A stretch of 64,000 nt of DNA from Paraescarpia echinospica (GCA_020002185.1 CM034539.1:26012032-26076031); one strand, 5' to 3'. Positions 35,916-49,497 are shown, numbered from the stretch's first letter. Numbers and translations: made by a program. The notes: generated by a model from the sequence alone, not told the origin.

Positions 35916-38360
35916 TAACGCAAGTAACAAAATTGGGGATTTTTCATTTTACACAGAAACCCCTGGTAGCTTGAGATTGCCAACTATAAATCTCTTGTTA
36001 TAGGATGTACCTAACTAAATTATATTAACAACATCCATATCTTGTCTACACGGATTATGATATTGGGCACTGAATATATGTAACGTGAGTCGCATGTAAC
36101 GCGAGTCACGCAGAATTGGGTAGCGAGTCACAAAGCTTTTACGGCAATGACTTGTCATTTCTTTCTTTTTTCTATTAAAATCGTGGATAAGTTAGTTGCA
36201 AAGACTTCACATAGAGGCATTATTAGTTTTATTATAATCCCATAATCATTGTTATTTCTTGTTGGTTGATGAAAAAACATGCTCACTCAAAAACATTTTT
36301 GATCCGACATCATCCATCTTCAATTCATGTATATACAACCAAACCTCTTGGATAATAGTACTGTAATACATAACAAGAAACTATAGTGTCTAAGACAACA
36401 CATATATTCAATAAAAAAGAACATTTATTGAAAAAAGGATGCAACAGTTATGTATTAATTCATAATAATGTCAGGCCGGTGCGTACAGGTTTTTTCTGCT
36501 ATTCACATAATGTGTTTATGTTAAAATCAATTCTTTTACAGAATAAAATACTGTATTATAGGTTGCCAGGTAGTAATTGCAAAGATAGATTAATGTGATG
36601 AACCACATATCTGTACCCAGACTAATCATCATTATCACGAATATATTTTAGTGGTGAAAAAAACAAAACATTCCTGGAACTTTTTGTGTAACATTTAATA
36701 GGTTATTTTTAAGAATACCAGTAATAAATTGTGAAAAGACTGAGTGAAGCCACTCATAACTGTAAACCACTGTGGCCATCTTCCACCCATCACTGTAAAC
36801 CACTTTGGCCATCTTCCACCCATCACTGTAAACCACTGAGGCCATCTTCCACCCATCACTGTAAACCACTGTGGCCATCTTCCACCCATCTCTGTAAACC
36901 ACTGTGGCCATCTTCCACCTATCTCTGTAAACCACTGTGGCCATCTTCCACCCATCTCTGTAAACCACTGTGGCCATCTTCCACCCATCTCTGTAAACCA
37001 CTGTGGCCATGTTCCACCCATCTCTGTAAACCACTGTGGCCATCTTCCACCCATCACTGTAAACCACTGAGGCCATCTTCCACCCATCACTGTAAACCAC
37101 TGTGGCCATCTTCCACCCATCACTGTAAACCACTGTGGCCATCTTCCACCCATCACTGTAAACCACTGTGGCCATCTTCCACCCATCACTGTAAACCACT
37201 GTGGCCATCTTCCACCCATCACTGTAAACCACTGTGGCCATCTTCCACCCATCACTGTAAACCACTGTGGCCATCTTCCACCCATCACTGTAAACCACTG
37301 TGGCCATCTTCCACCCATCACTGTAAACCACTGTGGCCATCTTCCACCCATCACTGTAAACCACTGTGGCCATCTTCCACCCATCACTGTAAACCACTGT
37401 GGCCATCTTCCACCCATCACTGTAAACCACTGTGGCCATCTTCCACCCATCACTGTAAACCACTGTGGCCATCTTCCACCCATCTCTGTAAACCATTGTG
37501 GCCATCTTCCACCCATCACTGTAAACCACTGTGGCCATCTTCCACCCATCTCTGTAAACCACTGTGGCCATCTTCGTTTTCTAAATGTGTAATTATTAAT
37601 CACAAATGAAGAACTTACTTGGATTTATGGATCTATGTAATACAATACATGGAGGTTAATCTGGATAATTATACTTGGTTGAAAATGTTCTTGCAAAGGT
37701 GTAAGGTCATCATTTTTATGGTAAAAGTGGGCTAGATGATTTCAATTCTTGTTAATTACACATTTCTTGATTTAAATCACTATGTTCAAGTTCGCATTAC
37801 TTTGTATGAGTAACATGAACAGGTATATTTTAACTAACAGTGTCTCCTTTCTCCATTACATTGTCATCACAACATAATACAAACAAAAAAATCCATTTCC
37901 CTCAAGCTAAAGTGTGCCTGATAAGTTAATAAATGATAGCTGACTTCACGTAACGCGAGTCAAGGTAACGCGAGTCACGTTGATTGTGTAATATTTGTAT
38001 ATGTTGTTGGTAAAATTTCAATTTACTAATTATGTTTTTAAACCCTATTTATTTGTGATTCATTCACGAGTATTCGTTGGTTTCTGTCATTTATACTTTG
38101 AGGAGAAATTTGACATGAACCAAGGTAGGTTTTTGTGCTTTCCTTTTGCCGTAACGGGAGTAACGCTATGATTAGATGAAATTAAAACAATAATATGTAA
38201 TTAAAGTTTTATTTGTTAATATCATTCAATACACTATGCCAATAGGTTCCAATTCACAGAAGATGGAATTTTGAAATGCATTATTATTATTGCACATATG
38301 CCAAAATATAGTTTCTAAAATGGGCAAAATTGTAACGCGAGTCATGGTGGAAATGACCTG
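35916..38360 (+). repeat. Region with repeated TAACGCGAGTCACG motif (copy B)
   Basis: Motif copies, all in plus orientation: 35916-35928, 36081-36092, 36097-36110, 37951-37963, 37966-37979, 38152-38165, 38333-38346. Here the motif is TAACGCGAGTCACG, two substitutions from copy A. The last copy is followed by GGTGGAAATGACC, matching the end of copy A. A 33 bp minisatellite occupies the middle. An open frame at 36386-36598 has no recognisable product. Confidence 0.7.
36755..37577. repeat. 33 bp minisatellite, about 25 copies
   Basis: Unit of 33 bp (11 codons) with CCATCTTCCACCCATCACTG followed by TAAACCACTGTGG. Copies are nearly identical, with C-A-C versus T-C-T as the main variant. Because the unit is a multiple of three, long frames stay open: HHCKPLWPSST on the plus strand, MATVVYSDGWK and RWPQWFTVMGG on the minus strand. 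These are a by-product; none has start or context of a gene. Confidence 0.95.
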
Positions 38361-41300
38361 GAGTTTCCTTGTGAACTCAATATATTTATGAATATCTTAG
38401 AATGGAATTATATTATTCACACCAGAGCCGAGGCTGAGCCCGCCAGTGGTACCATTATTGTTTAGGCACACAAATGGAAAAGTTACTTTTCGAAAACAGA
38501 GCAATGACCAATGGCAATGACAATGTGTTATGAAGCGAGAAAAAATAATATCTCACCTGACTAATTGAATTTGCATTTTGCGTTTCCCACCTTCGTTTCG
38601 TACTCAGTGCCCAATTGCAAGTAATTTAGCAGTTCTTGGTCTTAGACTTAGTCGAAGTTAGACTCCAGTTATACTGGTGGGGGGACAAATCGTGCGTCCA
38701 ATCGTGTTTTGCCGTTCTAACCAGATTCTTCCGTAAGATAATTATGTGCCAAATCTCTAAAGCTTATTCCATCAAATTTCTGTAAACAATCGTTTTGAAT
38801 GAAGTAGGACTACTTACGAAAACAGATCGGAACAATCCAAATCTCGTAAAAGACGAATGCGTCAAAAACCGTGCGTCCTATTTGCGCTGTGTAAATCGCT
38901 CTATGGCCAGAGCGTGTCACGTGAATCAGCGCGAGATCACGTAGTGTTTTAAAATAGACCAAGAGAACCAGAACACGAGATTTCAGTGACACGATTTTTA
39001 ACCTGGCACGAATTTTCCGGTCGTGTGTACTGTTAATGTTAGTGTTTTCGTGTTCCGGGGTGATGATGTCCAAAGCCTAAGCCTAAGGCAAAGCCAAAGA
39101 CACGCAAAGGTCAGTTTCATTCAGGTGGAAGATATTTGCGCAACCCATGATGTGGTAACGCCTAACGGTATGCTAGTTTCAATGATCAGTGGAAGTAGTG
39201 TGTGTTGCTAGAATCCTAGAATGTAGTCTTTATACATCCAGCTTTGCAAGAACAAAAAGTCAAAAAAGACTAAGAAAAACCAAATGGCAAAGTCTAAGAC
39301 AGTAAATCGCGCTACTGAAATTGTGTTACCTACATTGTTTATATGTTTGCAGTAAAGCTAAAAATAAAGTATAATTGTGTAACAGCTACACATTTTAGTT
39401 GATATACTTACGCAGTTATTGACGCATCACAATTACTGTAATTGTAAATATCATACGTCGTATGCTCCCTATAATTCAGTGAGATCAAATCATATCCACC
39501 TCGGCTCATATGCGTCTGACAAAATCGTTAATCTGTTTTAAATTAACCTTACGAGCTGTGACTCTGCGTTGCGTCATAATTAAGAACCAAAGACCGTGTA
39601 ACAATACAAGAAAGTGCAGCGCGCGCTGTTTACATTGTTAAAAAAAAGTACGTCCATGGAGCGGTTAATCCGCCATTCTGGAATTGCGCCAAGCCATGTT
39701 ATATGCATTGTGCAGCCTCCAAAACAGCGAACAAAAACCTTCATTGTAGACTGTTCTCGCTCAGTGAATAATATATAGGTTATTTGGTAAAACTTACGTA
39801 GGCCGCTTCATCAGCCTTTACCTTTGCTTCGACTTTCTCGAAATAGCAGGAAAGCATTTTGCGTTCCTACTTGTAACTAGAACATTGTGTTTTCTTTAAA
39901 ACAGGGAGTGGTCATAGCCGTAGGTGTGTCTGGGGGCCACGTGCCGACCTAGACCTTTGGAATTTGGCGTGCCAGACCTTACATTGTATGTGACCGTGAC
40001 CAAAAATTAAATATCATGCTAGAAATTAGTATTGGCTTACATCAAATGTAATAGGTTAAGGATCACAGAACTGTTTATTCTATTAAAATATATGTATGAT
40101 ATCAAACATTAAGATGGTTTTAAGACAACAAAACACATTTTTGTGTAATATATTAGATAGCCTTATAATTAAAATTAAAATTATTTGTTTATATATTTAA
40201 ATAATGTTTTCAGGGTTTACAAACCTATTAATGAGGGTAATAAATATACAATATACAATCATTTATCATTCTAATTATAACCTAATTAATGCAATTAATT
40301 ACTCAATAATAGCTGATTAGTGTACGTTAGTATACCAACATTAATTAATATGGTAATAAATTTATGTTAACAAGTCATTTAACATTAACAATAACGTAAT
40401 TAATAAGTTAATATTGGCTAATTAGTAGGCACACATAGAGACCAATATACTACAATAATAAGCTTAATTTAACTTCCTTAATTATAAAGATATCTGTATA
40501 ATTTTTTTCAGTTCTTACAAACATAAATTATCAACTAGGCCATAAATATACACCTCCAAATCAGCTATCATTAAAAGCAAGTCAATTAAATGATGAATCA
40601 GTACCATTGTCAATGCCGTTGTATAACTATAACAGAATGTATTAGAAATTACAAGGTTAATTCCATGCGTGCACAATATTCATACTCATAGTTCACTGTG
40701 TCAGACATGTTCAAGGTATGTTGAAGACTTAAAGGCTCAGTACATCAGTAAACAAATGTATGTAACTGCTTCATTAAATATTGCTCTGCATTTCAACTTG
40801 TCATGATGTAATGTTTTTAAACTGTTCAGAGTATTTCAAAGCTGGCCCGGACATGTTTCGTGCCGAAAAGAAGAATTCTTTCTAGGTTGCTTCCCTTGGG
40901 AGTCAAGTGCACGAGGAAGACCACTCAGAGTCACAGTACACTACAGGCTTAGGCAGTCCTCTTAGCAATATTCACATTTGACTGACTCATAAATCCATGT
41001 CATTGTACTGTATCATGGTTTATATTTCAGTGTCTCATAAAATAATGCCATGCATGTCAACGTTAATGTTTATAAATTATCTTCAGTACACTATGTGCCC
41101 AGTGTATATGTATATATTCAGATCACTACATAAATCTGCAACACGTTTAAGCAGAAATAGTAGTATATGCAGGCAGGTGAAGTGTGTCATGTTCACACGA
41201 CACCCTATGCTCCTCAGTATAGATATATATTCACAGTGCACTGAGTCGTATTCAGGCTGATTAAATGTACGCAGGCATGTTGTGTGTCATGTGTAATGGT

Positions 41301-41420
41301 TACATGAACTTGTGGGCTCAGTGTACGTGTAAGTCATTGTTACTGCTTGTCATTGTAGAATGTTTGAAATAAAAAGGCTACCATTCCTCACATTATAATA
41401 ACTACCTTGATTCTGCATGC
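38361..41420. other. Intergenic, no gene seen
   Basis: AT-rich, with an ATTAAT-rich block around 40160-40560. A lysine-rich short frame near 39085-39118 is discussed under rejected items. Confidence 0.5.
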
Positions 41421-41423
41421 ACA

Positions 41424-41452
41424 TTTTGTGAATTTATTTATTTATTTATTTA
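41424..41452. repeat. (TTTA)n microsatellite
   Basis: Six TTTA units. Confidence 0.9.
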
Positions 41453-43021
41453 TCCATGCCCTACTTAAGATGTGAACTTATCAGAGCTTTAAAGTAGGAC
41501 GTGCTGTACATCAAGTGTTTGCTTCTCGTGAAATACCGTTTTAGATCAATCATTTAAGTATCTAAGCTCAAAACAACTTGTCTAACAATTCATTTTAGGC
41601 GGACCGCTTATCGCACACGGCCGCAGTTACGAGATTTGTTGAAGTGTCTACCCTAGATCCCTCTGAAAGTACCCCGTTACTGAAGTTACTTCGGCGCGGC
41701 GGCGAAACATTTTAACAGCACCCCCTTCTCCATCTTCCGATGTCACCAGTCAAGCAGAGACAACGGAGAAGGTGAAGTTACGGCGGCGCGGCAGCAAACA
41801 AATGTTCGACACCATTTGGTTCGGCCGCCCGTGGAGGTTTTTGTCCCCCCCCCGCACTACCCTCTCTTGACACGCCCCTGGGGGTGAATCGAAAATGCTA
41901 GTGCCAGTAATACTATCTACTCACTACTCGCACCCGTCTAGTGCCATTGGCATAGCCATATGTATTGGATCCTACAAATTATTTTAAGAGGCAACAAAAT
42001 AAGAATTTAAAAACTGATGTGTTGACAAATTATATATTTTTCAATTATAAAGAAGAATAAAGACCGCATGATGGACTTCCTTGTTAATAATTTATTAATA
42101 AATCATTAATAAACGCGACGGTATGCTTAATAGGGGGCCCGGAGTTAGTTGTCACACTGTTTGGTTGCCAAACTGCTTACTGTCACTACGGCTACCGTTT
42201 ACTAGACATGAACTCCCATTTGTATTTTGTTAAGTTTCGTAACTGAATATTGGCGCGTTGGCAACGTGTTCTCTTTTTACGAAGGTAAAAATTGAGATGC
42301 TACTTTATAATACAACAATGCGTAGTATTAAGTTGTGTTTCAAAACAACTGTCTTGTCGAATAGGACCGATCATAAACTTTCAGATGTCTAACAGCAAAC
42401 CTATTTGCACAACAAGTGTCACTTCAAAATGTGCATAGCAGTAATTGTTAAACTTTGAATTTTAGCAAATCCTCTCGCTCAATTTCATACCGTTTGTGTA
42501 TCTATCGTATACATGTCACGGCACGTTAGGTTGAAACATGCTTAGCGTCCACCAAATACTTTTTGTGTAGCATGTGATTTAAATATAATTAATTATGATT
42601 AACATGAAACTTTTGATATCGTAGTGTTTAGCCAGTTGCTGGTTTTCTTTAAATTCACTGATACGCCGCCACCACTTACTATAATTATTGTTCGTGAGCA
42701 TATCACTTCATTTCCCATTATCAAAGCCCCCAAATTCTGTAACAACCAGCCTCATAGTCAGTCACAACCTAACCGGGCAGGGGCAGGTTGTCACAAGATA
42801 AACCGTTTTTTTAATGTCTCGTATGTCTTAGCGTCAACATTATTAACACTAATTATTATATACGTAGATTAAAGTTATTCTTAGCAACAACAGAAGTTAG
42901 GGAACTGTTATCACAAAGAAGAAACCAGCCCCGTTCTCCCCTAATGAGGGAACATTTATGAAAGTGTAGGCACATGTTCTATGGATCCGAAAGAACAACA
43001 AACCAGGCAGGCAATACGTGG

Positions 43022-43052
<31 letters not shown>

Positions 43053-43490
43053 TGTGCGTGCGTGCGTACTAATATTTTGGTACATTTAAAATATTATTAC
43101 ACTGCTGTTACTAGATTGCTTGGTATTATTTAACCATAACGAAACATGTTAAATATTAAAGATCTCCCTAAAGTACTTACATTAAATTTGGACGTTTTGG
43201 GGACCACCTTTCATGTAACTCACACATATCTACCTAAAATGATATTAGTTTTGAGAAAGATTCCGATTATGCATGCCATGTACATCAATGTTATATTCGT
43301 TAGGCCTACATGTACATGGGTATTGAATCGAAGTTCATTAGAGGTACATGTTTAACTAAGTATAAACCAATGTAAAGGTTACAATTAGGGAGCGCGTTAG
43401 CTTGGCCGGAAGTTACACTGGATTTTTAATCGAGAGCACCGTGGTTCGGGAAACAGAACCCGCCGGGTGCCACCTTGGCATCCTTGATCA
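41453..43490. other. Intergenic, no gene seen
   Basis: Holds a GC-rich block at 41595-41880 with CGGCGCGGCGGCG at 41691 and a near copy at 41781, possibly an unclassified mobile element, and a (TG)n run at 43019-43070. Confidence 0.45.
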
Positions 43491-43885
43491 ATTTTTTTTA
43501 ATTTGCATAAATCCAATATGGCCGCCTTCTTATCAGTATTTTGATCATATATCCAATTATATTTGGAATTTCACATTTCTTTTAAATACATTAAGTGTCT
43601 GGAGGCTTGTGCTATCAAAGAGTGAAACAGATGTTATGATCGGGCTTTTTTAATTTGCATAAATCCAATATGGCCGCCACCATATCAGTGTTTTGATCAC
43701 ATATCCAATTATAATTAGAATTTCAGAGTGATTCTATCATAAACATTATCTTGAAATATAGTTGCATTTTATCAGCAATTCTAAATTCCATTTAGTTTAT
43801 GGATGCTTAAGACTTCTACGACTGCAACAAATGCTATGATTGGGCATTTATTGTTTATTTGGATAAATCAAATATAGACAAGATC
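43491..43885. repeat. Tandem repeat, ~155-195 bp unit, 2+ copies
   Basis: TTAATTTGCATAAATCCAAT then ATGGCCGCC starts at 43499 and 43651; both units run on to AACAAATGCTATGATTGGGC-like ends at about 43630 and 43840; a third start (TTTGGATAAATCAAATAT) follows at 43858. Confidence 0.75.
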
Positions 43886-44702
43886 GAAGATTTTAAATAT
43901 ATCGGCTCCTGTGTCAGCTTTAACTGTCAGGATCACAAAGGTAGTAGCATGGAAAGCCTGTAACCAATAAAAGCAATATGTAAATTTGAACCATCCAGGA
44001 TCAGTAGTGGTTGCATGTTCTTCTGTACTGATGCGAGTCTTTGACGCTAACAAAGAAACTATAAAAACAAGATGGGTGCTACACAAAAATGTTCTTATAT
44101 ATATATATATATAAGAATCTGAACACAGTTCTACTAGAAGATTCAAGAAAGAATGTTTAAATTGTCCGGATATTGACGCAGATACGAAGATGAAATTACA
44201 CCCAAGACCGGCCACCATCTGACCACCAGCGCATGGAAGAACAAGTAAACAAAAATGTTTCATATACCGCAGAAATCATACAATATATAACTGCAAATCA
44301 ACAGAAATACACACTGAAAACATTACAAAGGCATAACATGAAAATCATGAAAATAAAAGTTATAGTGTATGCCACGTAAGGAAGTTGGCGCTGGCCCGGG
44401 AACAGAGGTGTTTAAGACATTGCACCTTCTCCAAAATTTTTCTTTCTCTGGTCACAATGTTAATGTGTTCAGGGTGGTTCTAGGCCATGCACTTGGTTTT
44501 CTAGAATTGTTGTTCAAACCAATTTTGCACACGATGTTTCAGCTCTCGCGAGTCACTCTTACGATAGCTTTTTAATGACGGAACATTCAACATTTGTGAT
44601 GCCCGAAGGTTTGACACATTTACTTTTTCTTCTTGTGAGTTGAATCCCGGCTCCTCTTCGCGTCAGCCCATGGCTTCTCGCAGTGCATAGTTAAGGACTA
44701 CT

Positions 44703-44885
44703 ATGAAGAGGTGGGGCGCAGTTGCCGAGTGGTTAGAGTGCCGGACTCTCGACCGGAGGGAGGCGCCGGCCGGGCGGTGGTTTCGGTACTGTTTCGGCCG
44801 TCGCATTGAAACTTGGGCAATTTCGTTCACCCTATGTCGCATGCAAAGTACAATCAAGCCAAGGCCCCCAATCCCCAGCAGCATC
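44703..44885 (+). mobile_element. tRNA-derived SINE, partial
   Basis: Head GGCGCAGTTGCCGAGTGGTT with AGAGTGCCGGACTCTCGACC, then body AACTTGGGCAATTTCGTTCA as in the other SINEs. The head has a short GC-rich insertion where the B-box should be. Confidence 0.72.
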
Positions 44886-44894
44886 GAAAGAGTA

Positions 44895-45540
44895 TATGAT
44901 CAAGGAAGCGGTTCGGGTCAATTTGGGCTACATGCAGGGGGTGCTAAGAATCTCTGGGTCAAGAAGAGCCGCCGAGAGAAGGTAAGTAGACTGAAGGTAG
45001 CAACATATAACGTAAGAACAAGAACACTACTAAGAGATGAACAGATACAAGAACTGGAGGAAGAACTTCAGGAATCCAGGTTGGTATGGGATGTGATCGT
45101 GATCGTGATCGGAGAAGTCAGAAGAAGACAGGAATGCCACTACCTTACAAAGCGGTCATCTACTATGCCATTCCACGGCGAACAACGGCCAAGTAGGAGT
45201 AGGCTTTCTCGTAAACAAGAAATGGAAAGACAAAATAGTGAGGGTTGACAGCATCAGCAGAACTTACAGAAAGTACAAAATCATGAATACCATGTTCCAG
45301 GTGGACGTGGAAAAGCCGAAATGAAGAAACGAAGAACGAAATTGACGATATCCTAGCTGACAAACAGGTCAGACATGAAAAGGAAGAAGTTGATAAGCAA
45401 AAGACCACCAAGTGTAGATACCACACAAATAGGAACAAAAAAGATCAAATTCCAACTCGAACTGCGAAATCGATTCCAGACACGCGTTCGAAATAAAACG
45501 GTGAAAATAAAAGGCAACGATTCATAACCAATGAAAACGT
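44895..45540 (+). mobile_element. RTE-like LINE endonuclease fragment
   Basis: Plus strand: KVATYNVRTRTLL, WDVIVIVIGEVRRRQE, then in shifted frames GVGFLVNKKWKDKIV-like and KFQLELRNRFQTRV. These are the start and mid motifs of RTE endonucleases (T-Y-N-V-R-T and E-V-R). Truncated and frameshifted; joins another repeat at about 45550. Confidence 0.8.
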
Positions 45541-45559
45541 TAACGTCGCACTTCCCGAA

Positions 45560-46245
45560 CTAAGAGTTTTGCTGTCAGAAAGGGGCGGGGCTTTCAAAGC
45601 AAAGGTCAGAATATTAGATGCGCGCGCATACCGGGACTATTTTTATTTTGTTGTTGACAAAGATTCGAAGGATTTTGGTAGAGACGAGTTATTAAAATTG
45701 ATTTTTAGTCCTTTGGCCGAAGGTCCAAGGGACTATTGCCATCACTCTGCGTCCGACGTCCGTCGTCCGCCGTTAGCTGCCGTATCTCAGAAACCTTTCA
45801 GCAAATTTTTCTCTAATTTTGCATAGACATCTTAGGACACCACTATGCACGAGAAATCTGTATTTGATTGAATCATTCTAAGGGCTCCCTAGGGCCTCCA
45901 AAGACCCCAAAACTGGTAAAAATGTAACATTTTGCCTATTTTTTCAAAAACTGTTCAGCACCTTTTTCTCTAATTTTGCATATACATTACATGTGGTAGT
46001 GTCACTGTACACAATAAATCTGTATTTGATTGAATCATTCTAAGGGCACCTAATGACCCCCCCAAAAAAGGACCCCAAAACTGGTAAATTTTCACATTTT
46101 GCCTATTTTTAAAAAACTCTTAAGTAACTTTTTCTCTAATTTTGCATAGACATTTCATATGGTAGTGCCACAATACACAAGAAATCTGTATTTGATTCAA
46201 TCATTCTAAGGTCTCCAAATGTCTCCTAAAATGCTAAATTTGTTA
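45560..46245. repeat. Repeat element with ~155 bp tandem unit, 3 copies
   Basis: After a head with CCTTTGGCCGAAGGTCCAAG and CGTCCGACGTCCGTCGTCCG, a unit containing TTTTTCTCTAATTTTGCATA and ATCTGTATTTGATTGAATCA repeats three times (starts 45808, 45964, 46129), each ending in CATTCTAAGG and a C-rich stretch. Confidence 0.8.
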
Positions 46246-46249
46246 ACTA

Positions 46250-47910
46250 AATGGTCTGCTGTAGCAGCAGCTCTAGCAGGCTTCCAGTCCTTTTGTTCAA
46301 CTAATCCCTTTTCCCACCCACCTGTCACACCTCACTGTTGCTGGCTGGTTAAAGTGTGACTAATCTGTAATTGGTCACTGGCAGAGGCTTGGGTCACTGT
46401 GGCTGGTGGTAGGAAGTATGACTAATCTGTAATTGGTCACTGGCAGAGGCTTGGGTCAACAAACACAGCACCATGTACCAGAAACAAAACACTATTCCCC
46501 TTCCCAAAACATCTGTCACATACGGAGTCTGTGTCTTGTATGGATATATATTTTATGCAGTTGTTTTATATAAGCAGAAAGTTAATTGAAATTAGTTATT
46601 CTTAGGCCACAGAAAAGTAATTCCCGGTTTCTCATCGATGCATGTATTTAAAAATATGTGCCATTTGTCCGCCATGCTCACAATAAACAGCACATGAATG
46701 ATAAAAGGAAGATCACTGCCACTTAACTTGTGGATTAGTATTATTATTATAAAACTGCTCTGCTACTGCTTGGTGGACAGTAAGCTGCAACTGTCTTTGA
46801 GTTTGTTTACATTTTGACAAGCTACTATTATATAGCACTAATTTTTGAATGAATCACATTTGAGAATACATGTCATTGTTTGCGGTGTAACTTTTGTATG
46901 CTTCATTTTCTGCTGCTACAAGTTGCGTTCATCTGACAGATTATTCAATTATCTATCCAATGATAATACATATGTTGTGGTGTTGGAAATATATAGCTTT
47001 GGTATATTGTACACGAGGGTTGTGATAGGAAACTATTGGACATTGCGACAGTCCAGAAAGACAGTATGAGATGTGTCACTCAATATATGAAGTGTGACTT
47101 TCAGATACTTCATTTTGTAGTACTATGGATTATGATGGGCCTCTCCATTAGCTCCCTATATATTTATGTGAAATATATCATTATGTCATTAAAATATTTC
47201 AGAACAGGCTAACGCTAAGCTGCAACTGTCTTTGAGTTTGTTTACATTTTGACAAACTACTATTATATAGCACTAATTTTGAATTGGCACGACTAATGCT
47301 AATATATCCCACAAAATGACTTCTACGGGAAACAATGTTGGTGTAAATTATCATCCCATTATTCTTACTGACAAAGACCTGTTCTGACAGCAGGACACCG
47401 CCTTCGGTGAAGTCGAGACAAAAGTGACAAAGGCTTCAAGTTCAAACGATCTATCACCGTCCAGCTGACCCATTTTTTTTCTTCTTTAGACTACCTTTGC
47501 TCTCAAATAATCTGTCCTCTTAATTTTATACATAAAGACATAATCTGGCATAATTTTATACATTTTCGTAGCAGCACATTTGTATTTCAAGTGTATCATA
47601 TATTTATCACTTGTGTATTACACCCAGCTGTGGAGCTAAGATTCTCTGCCTGCTATTGTTTGATGGAAACTGTGACTAATCTGTAATTAGTCACTGGCAG
47701 TAGCTTGTGTCAATAGACAGCATTAAGCCACTAGACCCCTGCCCTGTTAAACTGGACAGTTGCCTGTAGGTTTTAAACTGTGTCAAACAGTGAGTCAACC
47801 TTTTGCTCTCAAATAATCTGTCCTCTTAGTTTTACACATAAAGACATAATCTGGCATAACTTGATAAGTTTTTGTAGCAGCACATTTGTACTTCCAGTGT
47901 ATCATTGCAA
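46250..47910. repeat. Block of dispersed direct duplications
   Basis: Three segments recur: GACTAATCTGTAATTGGTCA at 46360, 46413 and (with one change) 47671; about 70 bp beginning AAGCTGCAACTGTCTTTGAG at 46790 and 47217; about 95 bp beginning TTTGCTCTCAAATAATCTGT at 47507 and 47802. The nesting suggests repeated partial duplication of one non-coding element. Confidence 0.75.
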
Positions 47911-49497
47911 CATAACATACATATTGCATACTGTGTGCCACATTTGAATGTTGTGCATGTAATAATTATTTCCATGCAATCCATTTGCATATATAATATA
48001 AAACTTCAACAGCCGTTTTCTTCATTTTCACTTTTTGACCCCTACCATGTTCAATGCTCCATAACTTCGCCAATTTTTGTAGCAGTAAGAACTTACGGTT
48101 GACACACACAAAAGGCCTAGCTGTGCCATACGGGTTTCACCCAGTGTGCGATCCACGGTCCGATAATGTCCGGCCCCGGGTCAGGTTCAGTTGTGGGAGT
48201 CGGACAGTGACATTTGGTCTATCGACGATGAAGACGTTACGCGATTTAATAATGTCGCATGGTGTTTGTATAGACACTGCGTCCCAATGTCAACGCACAT
48301 CGAGTAGCTGTGCTGCAGGGAGATAGCTGCCGTACAGCACCGTATGACAGACCTTGCAGATGCCTGCATTACCGACTATGAATGACGTGTTCGGAACGGT
48401 TTGCACCAACAGGGAGGTTTTGGGACTTGGAAGTCGGTCTGTTGTCATTGTATGATTTGTGTGCAGACTCGTTGATTCGACCAAAGCTAGTAGGTAAGTA
48501 CTACGTAGTTCAACAGGCATCGAATAATTAATCTAACAATAACTATTTCAAACTTAAATAGAGCAATTATACTTGTTCCAACCTCAAATGTTCAGGTTCA
48601 TTCTATCTTCATAAAATACTATATGTCTATGATTTGCATCAAACCTTTTTTTTTTCATTTTCTTAATAATCTTGCTTATATTCTTGACAGGACGTGTGCA
48701 TCCTTTTTATACAGTTGTTTAATTCCCTATTTAATAGTGTTCAAGTAACTTGCTTAATTTATATAAAAATTTAGACAAATTGCACACTACAAACTTAATA
48801 GATGCATAATCAGGACATTGTGCAATGTATTATTGATACAAAAATATTTAAGTGGAGTTTTTATTATAATAAAAATGTTATATATATCATGTGTGTGTGT
48901 TATCAAGACCACATCATGAAGTGTAGTCTTACAATCATAATTATTACAGCCCTTCACAAACAAATGAACCAATTCACTGAATTCATGATGCGATATTGAT
49001 AAAACACGCAGTTTTGTCAGTATAATAAAAATTAGAAGATAACGGTTTTTTATTATTAAAAGGGATAAAAACATCTATTGCTCGAATTCATGTTATATTA
49101 CATCCTGCTATCTATTTCCACGTCCACCAAGCCAACAAAATAAAATAAAATCAATGAATTCGAAATTCCACATTTTATGGTGTGCATCCGGACATTTTAG
49201 AATATGCATATTTTTGGCGCGCTTTTTGGGATGCCGAGATGTGACGTCACTTATGACTCAAACTCGCATCAGGCCGACCCTTTCCATGCATTCAGAGCAT
49301 GTTTACAAGTATAGCTTTTGGGTCGAAACGAGCGTCAGAACGAGTTATTGTGCAATATTCCGACGTAATACAAACACTAGTCATCATAGAGGAACAAGCA
49401 GTTATCTTACGGTTCCACATGAATCGAATTTTATTCAAAACAACTAATGCGAATGGGCCTACAAGTCGACTAGGTTTCGCCGAGCTTGGGCTCGTTT
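47911..49497. other. No gene seen
   Basis: Several short frames on both strands at 48050-48520 do not form a consistent product. A good plus-strand donor GTAAGT lies at 48494 without a recognised exon. Confidence 0.4.

Noticed and set aside
36648..37609. Three ~300-codon open frames with 11-residue repeats
   Set aside because: They follow from a 33 bp minisatellite whose unit is a multiple of three; both strands are open, with no splice, start or family evidence.
39085..39350. Lysine-rich frame (KPKPKAKPKTRK) with a donor, then a second Lys-rich stretch
   Set aside because: No start codon in frame (two TGA just upstream) and a stop soon after joining; probably chance low complexity.
43390..43475. 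tRNA-like sequence (TTAGCTTGGCCGG, GGTTCGGGAAAC)
   Set aside because: A-box and B-box are too poor and no SINE core follows.
48050..48520. Overlapping frames on both strands with a good donor
   Set aside because: Products not recognised and interrupted in every frame; could be a mobile-element remnant but not supportable.
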